This document shows, piece by piece, positions 17,344 through 30,022 of a DNA stretch of 64,000 nucleotides. A program made the position numbers and the translations under genes. This stretch comes from Pseudomonas putida (lineage in GTDB: Bacteria; Pseudomonadota; Gammaproteobacteria; Pseudomonadales; Pseudomonadaceae), in contig NZ_CP066306.1 of NCBI RefSeq assembly GCF_016406145.1, positions 434,001-498,000 of the forward strand. Reading direction: 5' to 3'. The notes below the pieces were generated by a model. That model was not told the DNA's origin. It ran no database searches and was given only the letters and a program-made list of their open reading frames with translations. Each line of letters starts with the position of its first letter. Within the stretch, counting starts at the first letter, position 1.

Positions 17344-17567
17344 TCAGCGTGCCTGGGGTACGACGCAGAGGTGCTGGGTGGCTCGCGCCAGAGCCTGGTG
17401 GAGTAAAGGATCTTGGGTGCGCAGCGCGAGGGCGTCAGCCAATTTGAGCGGGCAATCCCCTGGTTGCCGTTGATCGAAGCGCCGCAACTCGAAGAGCAGC
17501 GTCTCCTGAAGCTGGTCCAGGCGGGGGCGAAGTTCATTGGCAAGGTCGATTCGGGCGGCTGGAAAAC
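17344..17567 (-). pseudogene. Possible remnant coding segment between ntrB and glnA
   Basis: About 70 codons in one minus-strand frame (from RIDLANELRPRLDQLQ to LHQALARATQHLCVV) with helical, charged composition and GC-rich third positions like real genes here. It has no in-frame ATG/GTG after the glnA terminator and no Shine-Dalgarno. I do not recognise the family. It could be a decayed gene or chance; the remainder of the 17087-17628 gap holds the ntrB upstream region and the glnA terminator. Confidence 0.25.
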
Positions 17568-17568
17568 A

Positions 17569-17596
17569 AAAACGGCCTTCATGAGAAGGCCGTTTT
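17569..17596 (-). terminator. Rho-independent terminator of glnA
   Basis: AAAACGGCCTTC-ATGA-GAAGGCCGTTTT, a perfect 12-bp stem with T-rich flank on the minus strand (TTTTTGTTTT), 33 bases after the glnA stop. Confidence 0.9.
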
Positions 17597-17628
17597 CGGG
17601 ATTTCATCGGCGCAAGGCGCCAATCAAA

Positions 17629-19035
17629 TCAGCAGCTGTAGTACAGCTCGTATTCCAGCGGGTGCACGAAGGTACGGACCTTGATCTCTTCTTCGCTCTT
17701 CAGTTCGATGAAGGCATCGATGAAGTCGTCGGAGAACACGCCGCCTTTGGTCAGGAACGCACGGCCTTTGTCCAGCTCTTCCAGAGCTTCTTTCAGGCTG
17801 CCGCAAACTTGCGGAATATCTTTCGCCTCTTCAGGCGGCAGGTCGTACAGGTTCTTGTCGGCAGCATCGCCTGGGTGAATCTTGTTCTGGATGCCGTCCA
17901 GGCCAGCCATCAGCAGGGCTGCGAAAGCCAGGTACGGGTTGGCCGATGGGTCCGGGAAGCGCGCTTCGATACGACGGGCTTTAGGGCTGCCGACGTAAGG
18001 AATGCGGATCGAGGCGGAACGGTTGCGTGCCGAGTATGCCAGCATAACCGGGGCTTCGAAGCCTGGAACCAGACGCTTGTAGGAGTTGGTCGACGGGTTG
18101 GTGAAGCCGTTCAGGGCCTTACCGTGCTTGATGATACCGCCGATGAAGTACAGGGCAGTTTCGGACAGACCGGCATAGCCTTCACCCGCGAAGGTGTTCT
18201 TGCCGTCTTTCCAGATCGACATGTGCACGTGCATGCCCGAGCCGTTGTCGCCGTACAGTGGTTTTGGCATGAAGGTGGCGGTACGGCCGTATGCGTCGGC
18301 AACATTGTGCACGACATATTTCAGGGCCTGTACTTCGTCAGCTTTCTTCACCAGGGTGTTGAACTTGACGCCGATTTCGTTCTGGCCGGCAGTCGCCACT
18401 TCATGGTGGTGAACTTCGACGGTCTGGCCCATCTCTTCCAGCGCGTTGCACATGGCAGTACGGATTTCGTGGTCGTGGTCGAACGGCGGAACCGGGAAGT
18501 AGCCGCCTTTGACGCCAGGACGGTGACCTTTGTTGCCGCCTTCCACGTCAGCGCCAGTCATCCACGAGCCTTGCTCGGAGAAGATCTTGAACATCGAGCC
18601 GGAGATGTCCGACTGGAACTTCACTTCGTCGAAGATGAAGAACTCAGGCTCTGGGCCGGCGAAGACGGTGTCACCGATGCCGGTGCTCTTGAGGTATTCT
18701 TCAGCGCGCTTGGCGATCGCACGTGGGTCGCGATCGTAGCCCTGCATGCTCGACGGGTCGACGATGTCGCAGGTGATGATCAGGGTCGGCTCTTCGGTGA
18801 ACGGGTCCAGTACGGCGGTATCGTCGACCGGCATCAGGATCATGTCGGAGGCTTCGATGCCTTTCCAGCCAGCGATGGAGGAGCCGTCGAACATCTTGCC
18901 GACTTCGAAGAAGTCTTCGTCCAGGCCATCACGCGCTGGCATGGTCACGTGATGCTGAGTGCCTTTGGTGTCCGTGAAACGCAGATCAATCCACTTGACG
19001 TCATGATCTTTGATGAGTTGAACCGACTTCGACAT
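17629..19035 (-). CDS. glnA: Glutamine synthetase type I
   Basis: Dodecameric cytoplasmic enzyme making glutamine from glutamate, ammonia and ATP. 468 residues from the ATG at 19035 (GGAGGACAAC upstream); a longer frame upstream is intergenic. Catalytic segments: [53 protein letters not shown], and [19 protein letters not shown], plus the adenylylation site tyrosine in NLYDLPPEE, so it is the adenylyl-regulated form. A good sigma-54 promoter and an upstream NtrC dyad indicate nitrogen control; ntrBC lie directly downstream beyond a terminator. Confidence 0.98.
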   Translation of the reverse strand: MSKSVQLIKDHDVKWIDLRFTDTKGTQHHVTMPARDGLDEDFFEVGKMFDGSSIAGWKGIEASDMILMPVDDTAVLDPFTEEPTLIITCDIVDPSSMQGYDRDPRAIAKRAEEYLKSTGIGDTVFAGPEPEFFIFDEVKFQSDISGSMFKIFSEQGSWMTGADVEGGNKGHRPGVKGGYFPVPPFDHDHEIRTAMCNALEEMGQTVEVHHHEVATAGQNEIGVKFNTLVKKADEVQALKYVVHNVADAYGRTATFMPKPLYGDNGSGMHVHMSIWKDGKNTFAGEGYAGLSETALYFIGGIIKHGKALNGFTNPSTNSYKRLVPGFEAPVMLAYSARNRSASIRIPYVGSPKARRIEARFPDPSANPYLAFAALLMAGLDGIQNKIHPGDAADKNLYDLPPEEAKDIPQVCGSLKEALEELDKGRAFLTKGGVFSDDFIDAFIELKSEEEIKVRTFVHPLEYELYYSC

Positions 19036-19135
19036 GTTGTCCTCCGGATGGTCTAGAGCGCGGTGGGCCGCTGCCCTGGAAAAAAGGGTGTTGCCGGGCG
19101 CGGATAGTCGGCCAAGCTTACCTGCCTCACAAGGG

Positions 19136-19151
19136 AGCAAATTGCATGCCA
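19136..19151 (-). promoter_or_regulatory. Sigma-54 promoter of glnA
   Basis: Minus strand TGGCATGCAATTTGCT against TGGCACG-N4-TTGCW: one mismatch, correct GG-N10-GC spacing, about 100 bases before the glnA start. Confidence 0.8.
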
Positions 19152-19255
19152 GTGCCCGAAAATGGCGAGGCCGGGATAAAAAGGGGCGTTTGCGGGCATT
19201 TGGCGGTGGCTTGGCGGTTAAAGATGCACCCTTACGAGGCGGTTTTTCGGGTTGG

Positions 19256-19272
19256 CGCACCAATATCGTGCA
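19256..19272. promoter_or_regulatory. NtrC enhancer site of glnA
   Basis: Minus strand TGCACGATATTGGTGCG, close to the TGCACC-N5-TGGTGCA dyad, about 105 bases upstream of the sigma-54 promoter. A second half-site (TGCACC) is at 19225-19230. Confidence 0.65.
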
Positions 19273-19299
19273 TCGAATGGGTTGTGTGCTTCCTTTAAG

Positions 19300-19392
19300 G
19301 GCCTCATCGCCGGCAAGCCAGCTCCCACATCTAGGCGCAGGTCTTGAGGCCTACCGATGTCCTGTAGAAGCTGGCTTGCCGGCGATGAGGCC
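19300..19392. repeat. Paired REP elements in inverted orientation
   Basis: 24-bp perfect arms GGCCTCATCGCCGGCAAGCC + AGCT and their complement, separated by 45 bases. This matches the P. putida REP type (…GGCAAGCC-GCTCC…). It lies between glnA's control region and thiI; with the promoter elements listed, it accounts for the 19036-19506 gap. Confidence 0.85.
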
Positions 19393-19455
19393 AGTACAGG
19401 CAATATAAATCCAACCTTCTGTACAAAAGTTGGTCAAATCCTGAGCAATTTCCGA

Positions 19456-19461
19456 TATAAT
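19456..19461 (+). promoter_or_regulatory. Candidate -10 box for thiI
   Basis: Consensus TATAAT 45 bases before thiI. The upstream TTGGTC (19430) is 20 bases away, longer than ideal, so the -35 is uncertain. Confidence 0.4.
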
Positions 19462-19506
19462 TCGCGCCCCTCATTTTTCGGCAGGCCCTGCGCGCGCTGT
19501 TAACCA

Positions 19507-20961
19507 ATGAAACTTATCGTCAAAGTCTTCCCAGAAATCACCATCAAGAGCCGGCCGGTACGCAAGCGCTTCATCCGCCAGCTCGGCAAGAATATCCGTA
19601 ACGTGCTCAAGGATCTCGACCCTGAGCTCGCGGTCGATGGTGTCTGGGACAACCTCGAAGTGGTTACCCGCGTCGAAGACGAAAAAGTCCAGCGCGAGAT
19701 GATCGAGCGCCTCACCTGTACCCCGGGTATCACCCACTTCCTGCAGGTGGAGGAATACCCGCTCGGTGACTTCGACGATATCGTCGCCAAGTGCAAGCAG
19801 CACTTTGGCCACCTGCTGGGCGGCAAGTATTTCGCCGTACGCTGCAAGCGCGGGGGCCACCATGACTTCACCTCGATGGACGTCGACCGCTACGTTGGCA
19901 GCCAGCTGCGCCAGCAGTGCGGCGCCGCTGGTATCGAGCTGAAGCAACCTGAAGTGACAGTGCGCATCGAAATCCGCAATCAGCGCCTTTACGTGATCCA
20001 CAACCAGCACCAAGGCATTGGCGGCTACCCGCTGGGCGCCCTGGAGCAGACACTGGTACTGATGTCCGGCGGCTTCGACTCAACCGTGGCGGCCTACCAG
20101 ATGATGCGCCGCGGCCTGATGACCCATTTCTGCTTCTTCAATCTCGGCGGCCGGGCCCACGAACTGGGCGTGATGGAAGTGGCCCACTACCTGTGGAAAA
20201 AGTACGGCAGCAGCCAGCGCGTACTGTTCATCAGCGTGCCGTTCGAAGAAGTGGTCGGCGAGATCCTCAACAAAGTCGACAACAGCTACATGGGGGTGAC
20301 CCTCAAGCGCATGATGCTGCGCGGCGCTGCACGCATGGCCGACCGTCTGGAAATCGATGCGCTGGTCACCGGCGAAGCGATCTCCCAGGTGTCCAGCCAG
20401 ACGCTGCCGAACCTGTCGATCATCGACTCGGCCACCGACAAGCTGGTGCTGCGCCCATTGCTGGCCAGCCACAAGCAGGACATCATCGACCAGGCGACCG
20501 AAATCGGCACCGCCGACTTCGCCAAGCACATGCCTGAATATTGTGGCGTGATCTCGGTTAACCCGACCACCCATGCCAAACGTCACCGCATGGAGCATGA
20601 AGAGAAGCAGTTCGACATGGCCGTGCTGGAGCGCGCCCTCGAACGTGCCAAGTTCATCTCGATCGATCATGTGATCGACGAGCTGGGCAAGGACGTGGAA
20701 ATCGAGGAAGTAAGCGAAGCGCTGCCAGGCCAGATCGTGATCGACATCCGTCACCCTGACGCCCAGGAAGACGAGCCTTTGGTGCTCGAGGGTATCGAAG
20801 TTCAGGTGATGCCGTTCTACGCGATCAACAGCAAGTTCAAGCAGCTGGATGAAACCCGCCAGTACTTGCTGTATTGCGACAAAGGTGTGATGAGCCGATT
20901 GCACGCACACCACCTGCTCAGTGAGGGACATGCCAATGTGCGTGTTTATCGTCCGGCATAA
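19507..20961 (+). CDS. thiI: tRNA 4-thiouridine synthetase / thiamine thiazole sulfur carrier ThiI
   Basis: Transfers sulfur from a cysteine desulfurase to U8 of tRNA and to ThiS. 484 residues: N-terminal ferredoxin-like/THUMP region (about 1-165; [22 protein letters not shown]), PP-loop adenylation domain with [32 protein letters not shown], and a C-terminal rhodanese domain ending [21 protein letters not shown] with the persulfide cysteine present. This is the long enterobacterial-type form. Monocistronic in appearance, followed by typA. Confidence 0.97.
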   Translation: MKLIVKVFPEITIKSRPVRKRFIRQLGKNIRNVLKDLDPELAVDGVWDNLEVVTRVEDEKVQREMIERLTCTPGITHFLQVEEYPLGDFDDIVAKCKQHFGHLLGGKYFAVRCKRGGHHDFTSMDVDRYVGSQLRQQCGAAGIELKQPEVTVRIEIRNQRLYVIHNQHQGIGGYPLGALEQTLVLMSGGFDSTVAAYQMMRRGLMTHFCFFNLGGRAHELGVMEVAHYLWKKYGSSQRVLFISVPFEEVVGEILNKVDNSYMGVTLKRMMLRGAARMADRLEIDALVTGEAISQVSSQTLPNLSIIDSATDKLVLRPLLASHKQDIIDQATEIGTADFAKHMPEYCGVISVNPTTHAKRHRMEHEEKQFDMAVLERALERAKFISIDHVIDELGKDVEIEEVSEALPGQIVIDIRHPDAQEDEPLVLEGIEVQVMPFYAINSKFKQLDETRQYLLYCDKGVMSRLHAHHLLSEGHANVRVYRPA

Positions 20962-21087
20962 GACCCCAGGGCTGTATGGCGGCAGCATCCGCCATCGCCC
21001 TCCCGACCGCCGGGCCCGCTGAGCCTTTTACCTTCATATTGGCCGCCTAGACTGGCGGCAACCGAATCCTCTGATCGAGATACAGTT

Positions 21088-22908
21088 GTGATCGAAAATC
21101 TGCGTAACATCGCCATCATCGCCCACGTTGACCATGGTAAAACCACCCTGGTCGACAAACTCCTGCGTCAGTCCGGCACCCTGGAGCGTAACGAGCTCAA
21201 CGACGAGCGCGTAATGGACTCCAACGACCAGGAAAAAGAGCGTGGCATTACCATTCTGGCGAAAAACACCGCCATCAACTGGAACGGCTACCACATCAAC
21301 ATCGTCGACACCCCCGGCCACGCCGACTTCGGTGGCGAGGTTGAGCGTGTAATGTCCATGGTCGACTCCGTGCTGCTGCTGGTCGACGCCCAGGACGGCC
21401 CTATGCCGCAAACCCGCTTCGTGACCAAGAAGGCCTTCGAAGCCGGCCTGAAGCCGATCGTCGTGATCAACAAGGTCGACCGTCCGGGCGCGCGTCCTGA
21501 CTGGGTTCTGGACCAGATCTTCGACCTGTTCGACAACCTCGGTGCTACCGACGAGCAGCTGGACTTCAAAGTGGTCTACGCCTCGGCCCTGAACGGCATC
21601 GCCGGTCTGGACCACACCGCCATGGCCGAAGACATGACCCCGCTGTACCAGTCGATCGTCGACAACGTACCTGCGCCGGACGTTGACCGTGAAGGCCCGT
21701 TCCAGATGCAGATCTCGGCACTGGACTACAACAGCTTCCTGGGTGTTATCGGCGTTGGCCGTATCGCCCGCGGCCGCGTCAAGCCGAACACCCCGGTTGT
21801 CGCCATCGACACCAACGGCAAGAAGCGTAACGGCCGTATCCTCAAGCTGATGGGCCACCACGGCCTGCACCGTGTGGACGTCGAAGAAGCCCAGGCTGGC
21901 GATATCGTCTGCATCAGCGGCTTCGACGAGCTGTTCATCTCCGACACCCTGTGCGACCCGACTGCCGTCGAAGCGATGAAGCCGCTGACCGTTGACGAGC
22001 CAACCGTTTCGATGACCTTCCAGGTCAACGACTCGCCGTTCTGCGGCAAGGAAGGCAAGTTCGTCACCAGCCGTAACATCAAGGACCGTCTGGACAAGGA
22101 GCTGCTGTACAACGTTGCTCTGCGCGTTCAGGAAACCGATTCCCCTGACAAGTTCAAGGTATCGGGCCGTGGTGAGCTGCACCTGTCGGTACTGATTGAA
22201 ACCATGCGCCGCGAAGGCTTCGAGATGGCCGTAGGCCGCCCTGAAGTGATCATCCGCGAAGTCGGTGGCGTCAAGCAGGAACCGTTCGAGAACGTCACCA
22301 TCGACATCCCTGAAGAATCCCAGGGCAAGGTCATGGAAGAAATGGGCCTGCGTAAAGGCGACCTGACCAACATGGTTCCGGATGGCAAGGGCCGTGTTCG
22401 CCTGGAGTACAACATTCCAGCCCGTGGTCTGATCGGCTTCCGTAACCAGTTCCTGACCCTGACCAACGGTGCAGGCATCCTGACCTCGATCTTCGATCGC
22501 TATGACACCATGAAGTCGGGCCAGATGTCCGGCCGCCTCAACGGTGTACTGGTTTCGGTCGAGACCGGCAAGGCACTGACCTACTCCCTGGAAACCCTGC
22601 AGGCGCGCGGCAAGCTGTTCGTCGAGCACGGTCAGGAGATCTACAACGGTCAGATCATCGGCCTGAACAGCCGTGACAACGACCTGGGCGTGAACCCGAC
22701 CAAGGGCAAGAAGCTCGACAACATGCGTGCTTCGGGCAAAGACGAAGTCATCGCCCTGGTTCCGCCGGTTCGTCACACCCTCGAACAGGCCCTGGAATTC
22801 ATCCAGGACGACGAGCTGTGCGAAGTCACGCCGAAGTCGATCCGTCTGCGCAAGAAGATCCTGGACGAAGGCGAGCGTACCCGCGCTGCCAAGAAAGCCA
22901 AGAACTGA
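21088..22908 (+). CDS. typA: Ribosome-associated GTPase TypA/BipA
   Basis: Translational GTPase involved in ribosome assembly and stress adaptation. 606 residues from a GTG start. G1 [15 protein letters not shown], switch region [11 protein letters not shown]3 [16 protein letters not shown]4 [13 protein letters not shown]; domain II, then EF-G-like domains ([22 protein letters not shown]) and the TypA-specific C-terminal domain ([24 protein letters not shown]). A strong terminator follows 18 bases after the stop. Confidence 0.97.
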   Translation: MIENLRNIAIIAHVDHGKTTLVDKLLRQSGTLERNELNDERVMDSNDQEKERGITILAKNTAINWNGYHINIVDTPGHADFGGEVERVMSMVDSVLLLVDAQDGPMPQTRFVTKKAFEAGLKPIVVINKVDRPGARPDWVLDQIFDLFDNLGATDEQLDFKVVYASALNGIAGLDHTAMAEDMTPLYQSIVDNVPAPDVDREGPFQMQISALDYNSFLGVIGVGRIARGRVKPNTPVVAIDTNGKKRNGRILKLMGHHGLHRVDVEEAQAGDIVCISGFDELFISDTLCDPTAVEAMKPLTVDEPTVSMTFQVNDSPFCGKEGKFVTSRNIKDRLDKELLYNVALRVQETDSPDKFKVSGRGELHLSVLIETMRREGFEMAVGRPEVIIREVGGVKQEPFENVTIDIPEESQGKVMEEMGLRKGDLTNMVPDGKGRVRLEYNIPARGLIGFRNQFLTLTNGAGILTSIFDRYDTMKSGQMSGRLNGVLVSVETGKALTYSLETLQARGKLFVEHGQEIYNGQIIGLNSRDNDLGVNPTKGKKLDNMRASGKDEVIALVPPVRHTLEQALEFIQDDELCEVTPKSIRLRKKILDEGERTRAAKKAKN

Positions 22909-22926
22909 GTTAGCTCAGGCTGAATG

Positions 22927-22963
22927 AAAACGCCCCCGGTCGAAAGGCCGGGGGCGTTTTTTT
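22927..22963 (+). terminator. Rho-independent terminator after typA
   Basis: 13-bp perfect stem AAAACGCCCCCGG / CCGGGGGCGTTTT, eight-base loop, then further T. Confidence 0.92.
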
Positions 22964-22990
22964 GTCTGGGCTTTTTGTATCGGTTTTATC

Positions 22991-23020
22991 GGCCTCATCG
23001 CTGGCAAGCCGGCTTCCACA
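22991..23020. repeat. Solitary REP element
   Basis: GGCCTCATCGCTGGCAAGCC followed by GGCTTCCACA, nearly the same as the left arm at 19300. Confidence 0.7.
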
Positions 23021-23054
23021 GGTCCTTGCGCAACTGTTTTGGCGAGGCCAATGA

Positions 23055-23459
23055 TCAGCGCGTGGTCGCCTTGGGCTTGTAAGCGCAATACCCCGGCCGC
23101 GGGCCTACCTTCGGATGGTTCCGGCAAGTATCCGGGCGCTTGTCATAAATGGTGCACAACCGGCTCTTGCGGTCCAGATACATGCAATCATCGTTGCTCA
23201 TCCGGGTCAGGGTGAAGATCCCCGACTTCTGGTTGAAGCGTTCGATGATGCCTTCCTTCTGCAGGCGTTTGGCCACATTCTTCGGGGGTTCGTCCTTTTC
23301 GAACTCGTCCACTACGCCGATGCGGATCAGGTCTTTGATCTTCACTTCCACAGGCAGGGTGCAGCAGGTCGAATGGCAACCTCCGCACATGTGGCTGGCA
23401 TAGCGCTGCCAGGTTTCCAGGCGGTCGACTTCGGCTGCGGCAATCAGGGTCGTTTTCAT
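23055..23459 (-). CDS. YkgJ family cysteine-cluster protein
   Basis: 134 residues from the ATG at 23459. Eight or more cysteines in the zinc/iron chelate pattern: MCGGCHSTCCTLPVEV near residue 25, DCMYLDRKSRLCTIYDKRPDTCRNHP and GYCAYKP at the C-terminus. The family is thought to bind a metal or Fe-S cluster; its role is not established. It is divergent from glgP. Confidence 0.88.
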   Translation of the reverse strand: MKTTLIAAAEVDRLETWQRYASHMCGGCHSTCCTLPVEVKIKDLIRIGVVDEFEKDEPPKNVAKRLQKEGIIERFNQKSGIFTLTRMSNDDCMYLDRKSRLCTIYDKRPDTCRNHPKVGPRPGYCAYKPKATTR

Positions 23460-23645
23460 CGTTATAGGTGGCGGATCACGGTCTTGGGGCGCGCGATCAT
23501 ACCGGAGTTGTTCAATTTGTGAACAACCTTTTGCCGGATTGGCCAAGCCGGCATGAAAACTGCGAACAGAGGCTGTCAGTCCCTGTCGAAGGGTCTAGTC
23601 TCAACACTCTCCCGCCGCTTTTGCCAATTTGCCCGAGGATGCCGC

Positions 23646-26096
<2,451 letters not shown>

Positions 26097-26099
26097 GGC

Positions 26100-26122
26100 T
26101 TGGGGCCGCACAGCGGCCCCAA
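26100..26122 (+). terminator. Hairpin after glgP
   Basis: TTGGGGCCGC-ACA-GCGGCCCCAA, perfect 10-bp stem immediately after the gene, no strong T-run. Confidence 0.65.
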
Positions 26123-26261
26123 CTGACCATCGGCCTGGCGAACGCTGAACTACCGACCTGTTGTGCCGTCTGACTGCCCAGGCGTGTCTCTTTACTCGCT
26201 AGCATTGAACTCTCCCTGTAAACTGCGGGGGTTTTTCTCCCCCATCCTTTCGGAGCCATAC

Positions 26262-27272
26262 ATGTCCCGCGTTACCTTGAGTCGCTATCTGATTGAGCAG
26301 ACCCGCAGCAACAATACCCCTGCCGATCTGCGCTTCCTGATCGAAGTGGTGGCGCGTGCGTGCAAGGAAATCAGCCATCACGTGTCCAAGGGCGCCCTCG
26401 GCGGCGTGCTGGGCAGCATGGGCACTGAAAACGTGCAGGGCGAAGTGCAGAAGAAGCTCGACGTCATTTCCAACGATATCCTGCTTGAGGCCAACGAGTG
26501 GGGCGGCCACCTGGCCGGCATGGCGTCCGAGGAAATGGACAACGCCTACCAGATCCCGGGCCGATACCCCAAAGGTGCCTATCTGCTGGTCTTCGACCCG
26601 CTGGACGGCTCGTCCAACATCGACGTCAACGTTTCGGTCGGCACCATCTTCTCGGTACTGCGTTGCCCTAACGAATACCTGAGCCAGAACGAAACCCTGA
26701 ACGAAAACGCTTTCCTGCAGCCAGGTACTGAGCAGGTCGCCGCCGGTTATGCCATTTATGGCCCGCAGACCATGCTGATCCTGACCCTGGGCAACGGCGT
26801 CAAGGGCTTCACCCTGGACCGTGAGCTGGGCAGCTTCGTCCTGACCCACGAAAACATCCAGGTCCCGGCAACCACCGCCGAGTTCGCCATCAACATGTCC
26901 AACCAGCGCCACTGGGAAGCCCCGGTTCAGCGCTACGTGGGCGAGCTGCTGGCCGGTGAAACCGGGCCGCTGAAGAAGAACTACAACATGCGCTGGATCG
27001 CCTCGATGGTGGCCGACGTGCACCGTATCCTGACCCGTGGCGGTCTGTTCATGTACCCGCGCGACGCCCGCGAGCCGAGCAAGCCGGGCAAGCTGCGCCT
27101 GATGTACGAAGCCAACCCGATGTCGTTCATCATCGAGCAGGCTGGCGGCGCCTCCACCAACGGTTACGAACGCATCCTCGACATCAAGCCAGAGAGCCTG
27201 CACCAGCGTGTATCGGTGATTCTCGGCTCGAAGGAAGAGGTCGAGCGCGTCACCGCCTATCACAAGGAGTAA
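26262..27272 (+). CDS. fbp: Fructose-1,6-bisphosphatase class I
   Basis: Gluconeogenic enzyme hydrolysing fructose-1,6-bisphosphate. ATG at 26262 (CGGAG upstream) gives 336 residues. The metal/substrate motif [20 protein letters not shown] is intact, preceded by GNLAG-like MASEEMDN and followed by [56 protein letters not shown] hairpin lies just before the Shine-Dalgarno. Its stop is three bases from the DUF924 gene, whose ribosome site overlaps the fbp end. Confidence 0.97.
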   Translation: MSRVTLSRYLIEQTRSNNTPADLRFLIEVVARACKEISHHVSKGALGGVLGSMGTENVQGEVQKKLDVISNDILLEANEWGGHLAGMASEEMDNAYQIPGRYPKGAYLLVFDPLDGSSNIDVNVSVGTIFSVLRCPNEYLSQNETLNENAFLQPGTEQVAAGYAIYGPQTMLILTLGNGVKGFTLDRELGSFVLTHENIQVPATTAEFAINMSNQRHWEAPVQRYVGELLAGETGPLKKNYNMRWIASMVADVHRILTRGGLFMYPRDAREPSKPGKLRLMYEANPMSFIIEQAGGASTNGYERILDIKPESLHQRVSVILGSKEEVERVTAYHKE

Positions 27273-27275
27273 ATC

Positions 27276-27872
27276 ATGCTCGCACCTTGGCAGCCGTTGC
27301 TGGAGTGGTGGTTCGGTTGGGGCACCAGTCCCCAGGCCGTGGCTGACGAGAAGAGCACGCTGTGGTTCGGCAAGCATCACGATGCCGAAGCCCAGGCGCT
27401 GTTTGGCGAGCTCGTCGAGCATGCCCTGGCGGGTGGGCTCGAGGAGTGGCAGCAAAGCCCTCAGGGCTGGCTCGGCCTGTTGATACTGCTGGACCAGCTG
27501 CCGCGCATGATCTACCGCGACACGCCGCGCGCTTTCGAGGGCGACCGGCGTGCCCAGGTGGTGGCCATGCAGGGGCTGCAGAAGGGCTGGGATTACCAGC
27601 TGCTGCCGATCCAGCGGGTATTCGTGCTGCTGGTGCTGGAGCATGCCGAGGTGCTGGACTGGCAGAACCTGTGTGTCGAGCGGTACCAGGTGCTGCTGGA
27701 TGAGCAGCCCGAGGCCAACCGTCGGTTGTTCGAAGGGTTCCTCGACTATGCCGAGCAGCACCAGCGGGTGATTGCCCGGTTCGGGCGCTTCCCGCATCGC
27801 AATCTGTTGCTGGAGCGGCCGAGCACCAGTGAAGAGATGGACTTTTTGCTGGAGCCTGGCTCCAGGTTTTGA
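27276..27872 (+). CDS. DUF924 family protein
   Basis: 198 residues, alpha-helical TPR-like fold family of unknown function. Visible family features: WFG-G at the N-terminus, WLGLLILLDQLPRMIYRDTPRAFEGD (the DQ-PRNI-R-like motif), YQLLPIQRVFVLLVLEHAEVL and FARFGRFPHRN-like VIARFGRFPHRNLLLER near the end. Coupled to fbp: AAGGAG overlaps the fbp stop and the ATG follows three bases later. Confidence 0.9.
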   Translation: MLAPWQPLLEWWFGWGTSPQAVADEKSTLWFGKHHDAEAQALFGELVEHALAGGLEEWQQSPQGWLGLLILLDQLPRMIYRDTPRAFEGDRRAQVVAMQGLQKGWDYQLLPIQRVFVLLVLEHAEVLDWQNLCVERYQVLLDEQPEANRRLFEGFLDYAEQHQRVIARFGRFPHRNLLLERPSTSEEMDFLLEPGSRF

Positions 27873-27879
27873 GTGATGC

Positions 27880-27902
27880 ATGGGGCCGCAAAGCGGCCCC
27901 AT
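27880..27902. terminator. Bidirectional hairpin between DUF924 gene and chemoreceptor
   Basis: ATGGGGCCGC-AAA-GCGGCCCCAT, perfect 10-bp stem placed between two converging genes. Confidence 0.7.
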
Positions 27903-27907
27903 TCGTT

Positions 27908-29800
27908 TCAGATCCTGAAACTCCCTACCAGATGCTTCAACCGCTCGACCTGGTGTTCAAGGTCGGTGCAGGCACGCAAGGTGCTCTGCAGGTTCTGCAC
28001 TCCTTCCTGATTCAGCGTATTGATCTCGGTGATGTCGACATTGATCGACTCGACCACCGCTGTCTGCTCCTCGGTAGCGGTAGCCACTGACTGGTTCATG
28101 CCATCGATTTCGCCTATGCGCTGGGTCACACTGCCCAGGCGCTCTCCGGCCTGGTTGGCAATCCCGACGCTCTGGTCGCTGTGCTCACGGCTCTGGTTCA
28201 TGGTGCTGACGGCCATCTGGGCACCGGCCTGCAACTCTTCGATCAGGCGCTGAACCTGCTGCGCCGACTCTTGGGTGCGGTGCGCCAGGTTGCGGACCTC
28301 GTCGGCGACCACGGCAAAACCACGGCCGGCTTCACCGGCACGGGCCGCCTCGATCGCGGCATTCAGAGCCAGTAGGTTGGTCTGTTGGGAAATGCCGCTG
28401 ATCACATCGAGAATCTGCCCGATGTTGGCGGTGTGGGCATTGAGCGTTTCGATGTTGCCGCATGAATCGCTGATGCGCGCCGACAGCTGGTTCATCACGT
28501 CGATGGTGCGCCCGACCACTTGTTGACCGTCTTCGGCCAGGCCGCGTGCCTCGCTGGAATGTTGCGAAGCCAGCGCTGCGTTCTGGGCGATCTCCTGGGC
28601 TGCGGCACCCAGCTGGTTGATGGCCGCGGCCACGCTGTTGGTTCGGCTGGACTGCTGGTCGGCATTGTGGATCGAGGCATTCGAGGCGCTCACCACCTGC
28701 GTGGCCACCGCGTTGACCTGGCCAGTGGCCGAGGCCACTTCGCGTATCGACTCGTGAATACGCTCGACGAAACGGTTGAACGACTGGCCAAGGCTGCCGA
28801 ACTCGTCCTGCGCGTGGATGGCCAAGCGCCGGGTCAGGTCACCTTCGCCTTCGGCAATGTCATGCATGGCGCGACCCATCAGGTGCAAGGGCTCCATCAA
28901 CACGCGGATCAGCAGGCCGAGCAGGGCGATGATGACCAGTATCGCGATCAGCGTCGCGACGATGGCCGAGGTACGCAGCTCGCTGAGCATGGCGAAGGCG
29001 GCGTCCTGGTCGACCACGAGGGCCACGTACCAGTCCGCTGAAGGCACGCCGTCGACGTGGGTGAAACTGATGAACTGCTTGCGCCCATCCAGCTCGACTT
29101 CCTTGAGGCCGCTGCTGATGTGCGGTGTGTCGCCTGGGTAGACATCCGCCAAGGTTTTGAGTGCCAGGTCGGCCTTGGGGTGGATCAGGATCTTGCCTTC
29201 GCCGTTGACGATGAAGGCGTGGCCGTGGCCATCGAAGTCGAGCGTGTTGATCAGATTGCTGATGGTTTGCAGGTCGGTGTCCACGCCGCTGACGCCAATC
29301 AGCCGGCCCCCTTGCTGCACGGGGGTTGCCAGGGTGATGACCAGTTTGCCGGCAGAAGCCGAAATGTACGGTTCGGTGACGATGGTCTCGCTGCCTGCGC
29401 TGGCTGCCTTGTACCAGCCGCGGGCACGAGGATCATAGTCGGCGGCGCGGTTGCCGACCGGCACCGACTGCATGCTGCCGTCCTGGCCGCCGAAATAGGT
29501 GAGCTGGAAATTGCTGGCGTATACCGGCAGTGCCAGGCTTCTGTCGAGGCTGGCCTTGCCCGGCCCATCGGCGGCAATCTGCTGGGCCAGCGAGGCCAGC
29601 AACTGCTTGCGGCTGTCGAGCCAGGTGCGGATGTTGCCTGCGGTGAGGCGGCCGAGGTCCTGCAGGTTGGTCTGTGTATCGCTGCGCAGGGACTGGCGCT
29701 GGCGGTAGTCGTTGAACAGCACGAAACAGGTAAAGGCGACGGCCACCACCAGGGCGGCGGCCAGCAGGATCTTGTGGCTGAACTTGAGATTCTTGGTCAT
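27908..29800 (-). CDS. Methyl-accepting chemotaxis protein with dCache_1 amino-acid-binding domain
   Basis: Transmembrane chemoreceptor signalling through CheA/CheW. I start at the ATG 29800 ([10 protein letters not shown]), 630 residues. One TM helix near residues 10-29, periplasmic dCache_1 domain about 30-275, second TM about 280-302, HAMP, and a signalling hairpin with the conserved tip [21 protein letters not shown]. The ligand site carries Tyr122, Arg127, Trp129, Tyr130, Tyr145 and Asp174, the complete universal amino-acid motif described for PctA-type receptors, offset by one from PctA numbering. So I infer amino-acid sensing. It converges on the DUF924 gene. An upstream in-frame start at 29845 is possible but lacks support. 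Confidence 0.93.
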   Translation of the reverse strand: MTKNLKFSHKILLAAALVVAVAFTCFVLFNDYRQRQSLRSDTQTNLQDLGRLTAGNIRTWLDSRKQLLASLAQQIAADGPGKASLDRSLALPVYASNFQLTYFGGQDGSMQSVPVGNRAADYDPRARGWYKAASAGSETIVTEPYISASAGKLVITLATPVQQGGRLIGVSGVDTDLQTISNLINTLDFDGHGHAFIVNGEGKILIHPKADLALKTLADVYPGDTPHISSGLKEVELDGRKQFISFTHVDGVPSADWYVALVVDQDAAFAMLSELRTSAIVATLIAILVIIALLGLLIRVLMEPLHLMGRAMHDIAEGEGDLTRRLAIHAQDEFGSLGQSFNRFVERIHESIREVASATGQVNAVATQVVSASNASIHNADQQSSRTNSVAAAINQLGAAAQEIAQNAALASQHSSEARGLAEDGQQVVGRTIDVMNQLSARISDSCGNIETLNAHTANIGQILDVISGISQQTNLLALNAAIEAARAGEAGRGFAVVADEVRNLAHRTQESAQQVQRLIEELQAGAQMAVSTMNQSREHSDQSVGIANQAGERLGSVTQRIGEIDGMNQSVATATEEQTAVVESINVDITEINTLNQEGVQNLQSTLRACTDLEHQVERLKHLVGSFRI

Positions 29801-29934
29801 TTTTTGTGGTCTGCACAAGGCAAGGCGGAGGAGGGCTGCGATCACGCGTCACAGCGTGCCCGCTGTGTCGACTCGGCACGGCAAAACATTAATCGTTTGC
29901 GCAGCGCCTGCCGACCAATGGTGTAGAACGAAAA

Positions 29935-29988
29935 AGGCCTGTCAGGGAACCAGGGACCGTTTTTCCCGTCGAAGGTCCCTGCAGGCCT
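29935..29988. repeat. Long imperfect hairpin in the divergent intergenic region
   Basis: AGGCCTGTCAGGGA pairs with TCCCTGCAGGCCT (one bulge), with an inner AGGGACC/GGTCCCT. It lies between the chemoreceptor and lipoprotein starts, where no upstream + strand gene needs terminating. Function not clear. Confidence 0.55.
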
Positions 29989-30022
29989 CTCGCCTGCACC
30001 CACCTTTCAGGAGTGTTCCTTC

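Noticed and set aside
19034..19408. Small frames over the glnA-thiI gap, one on each strand
   Set aside because: Their translations ([17 protein letters not shown]) come from REP elements, a common false call in P. putida.
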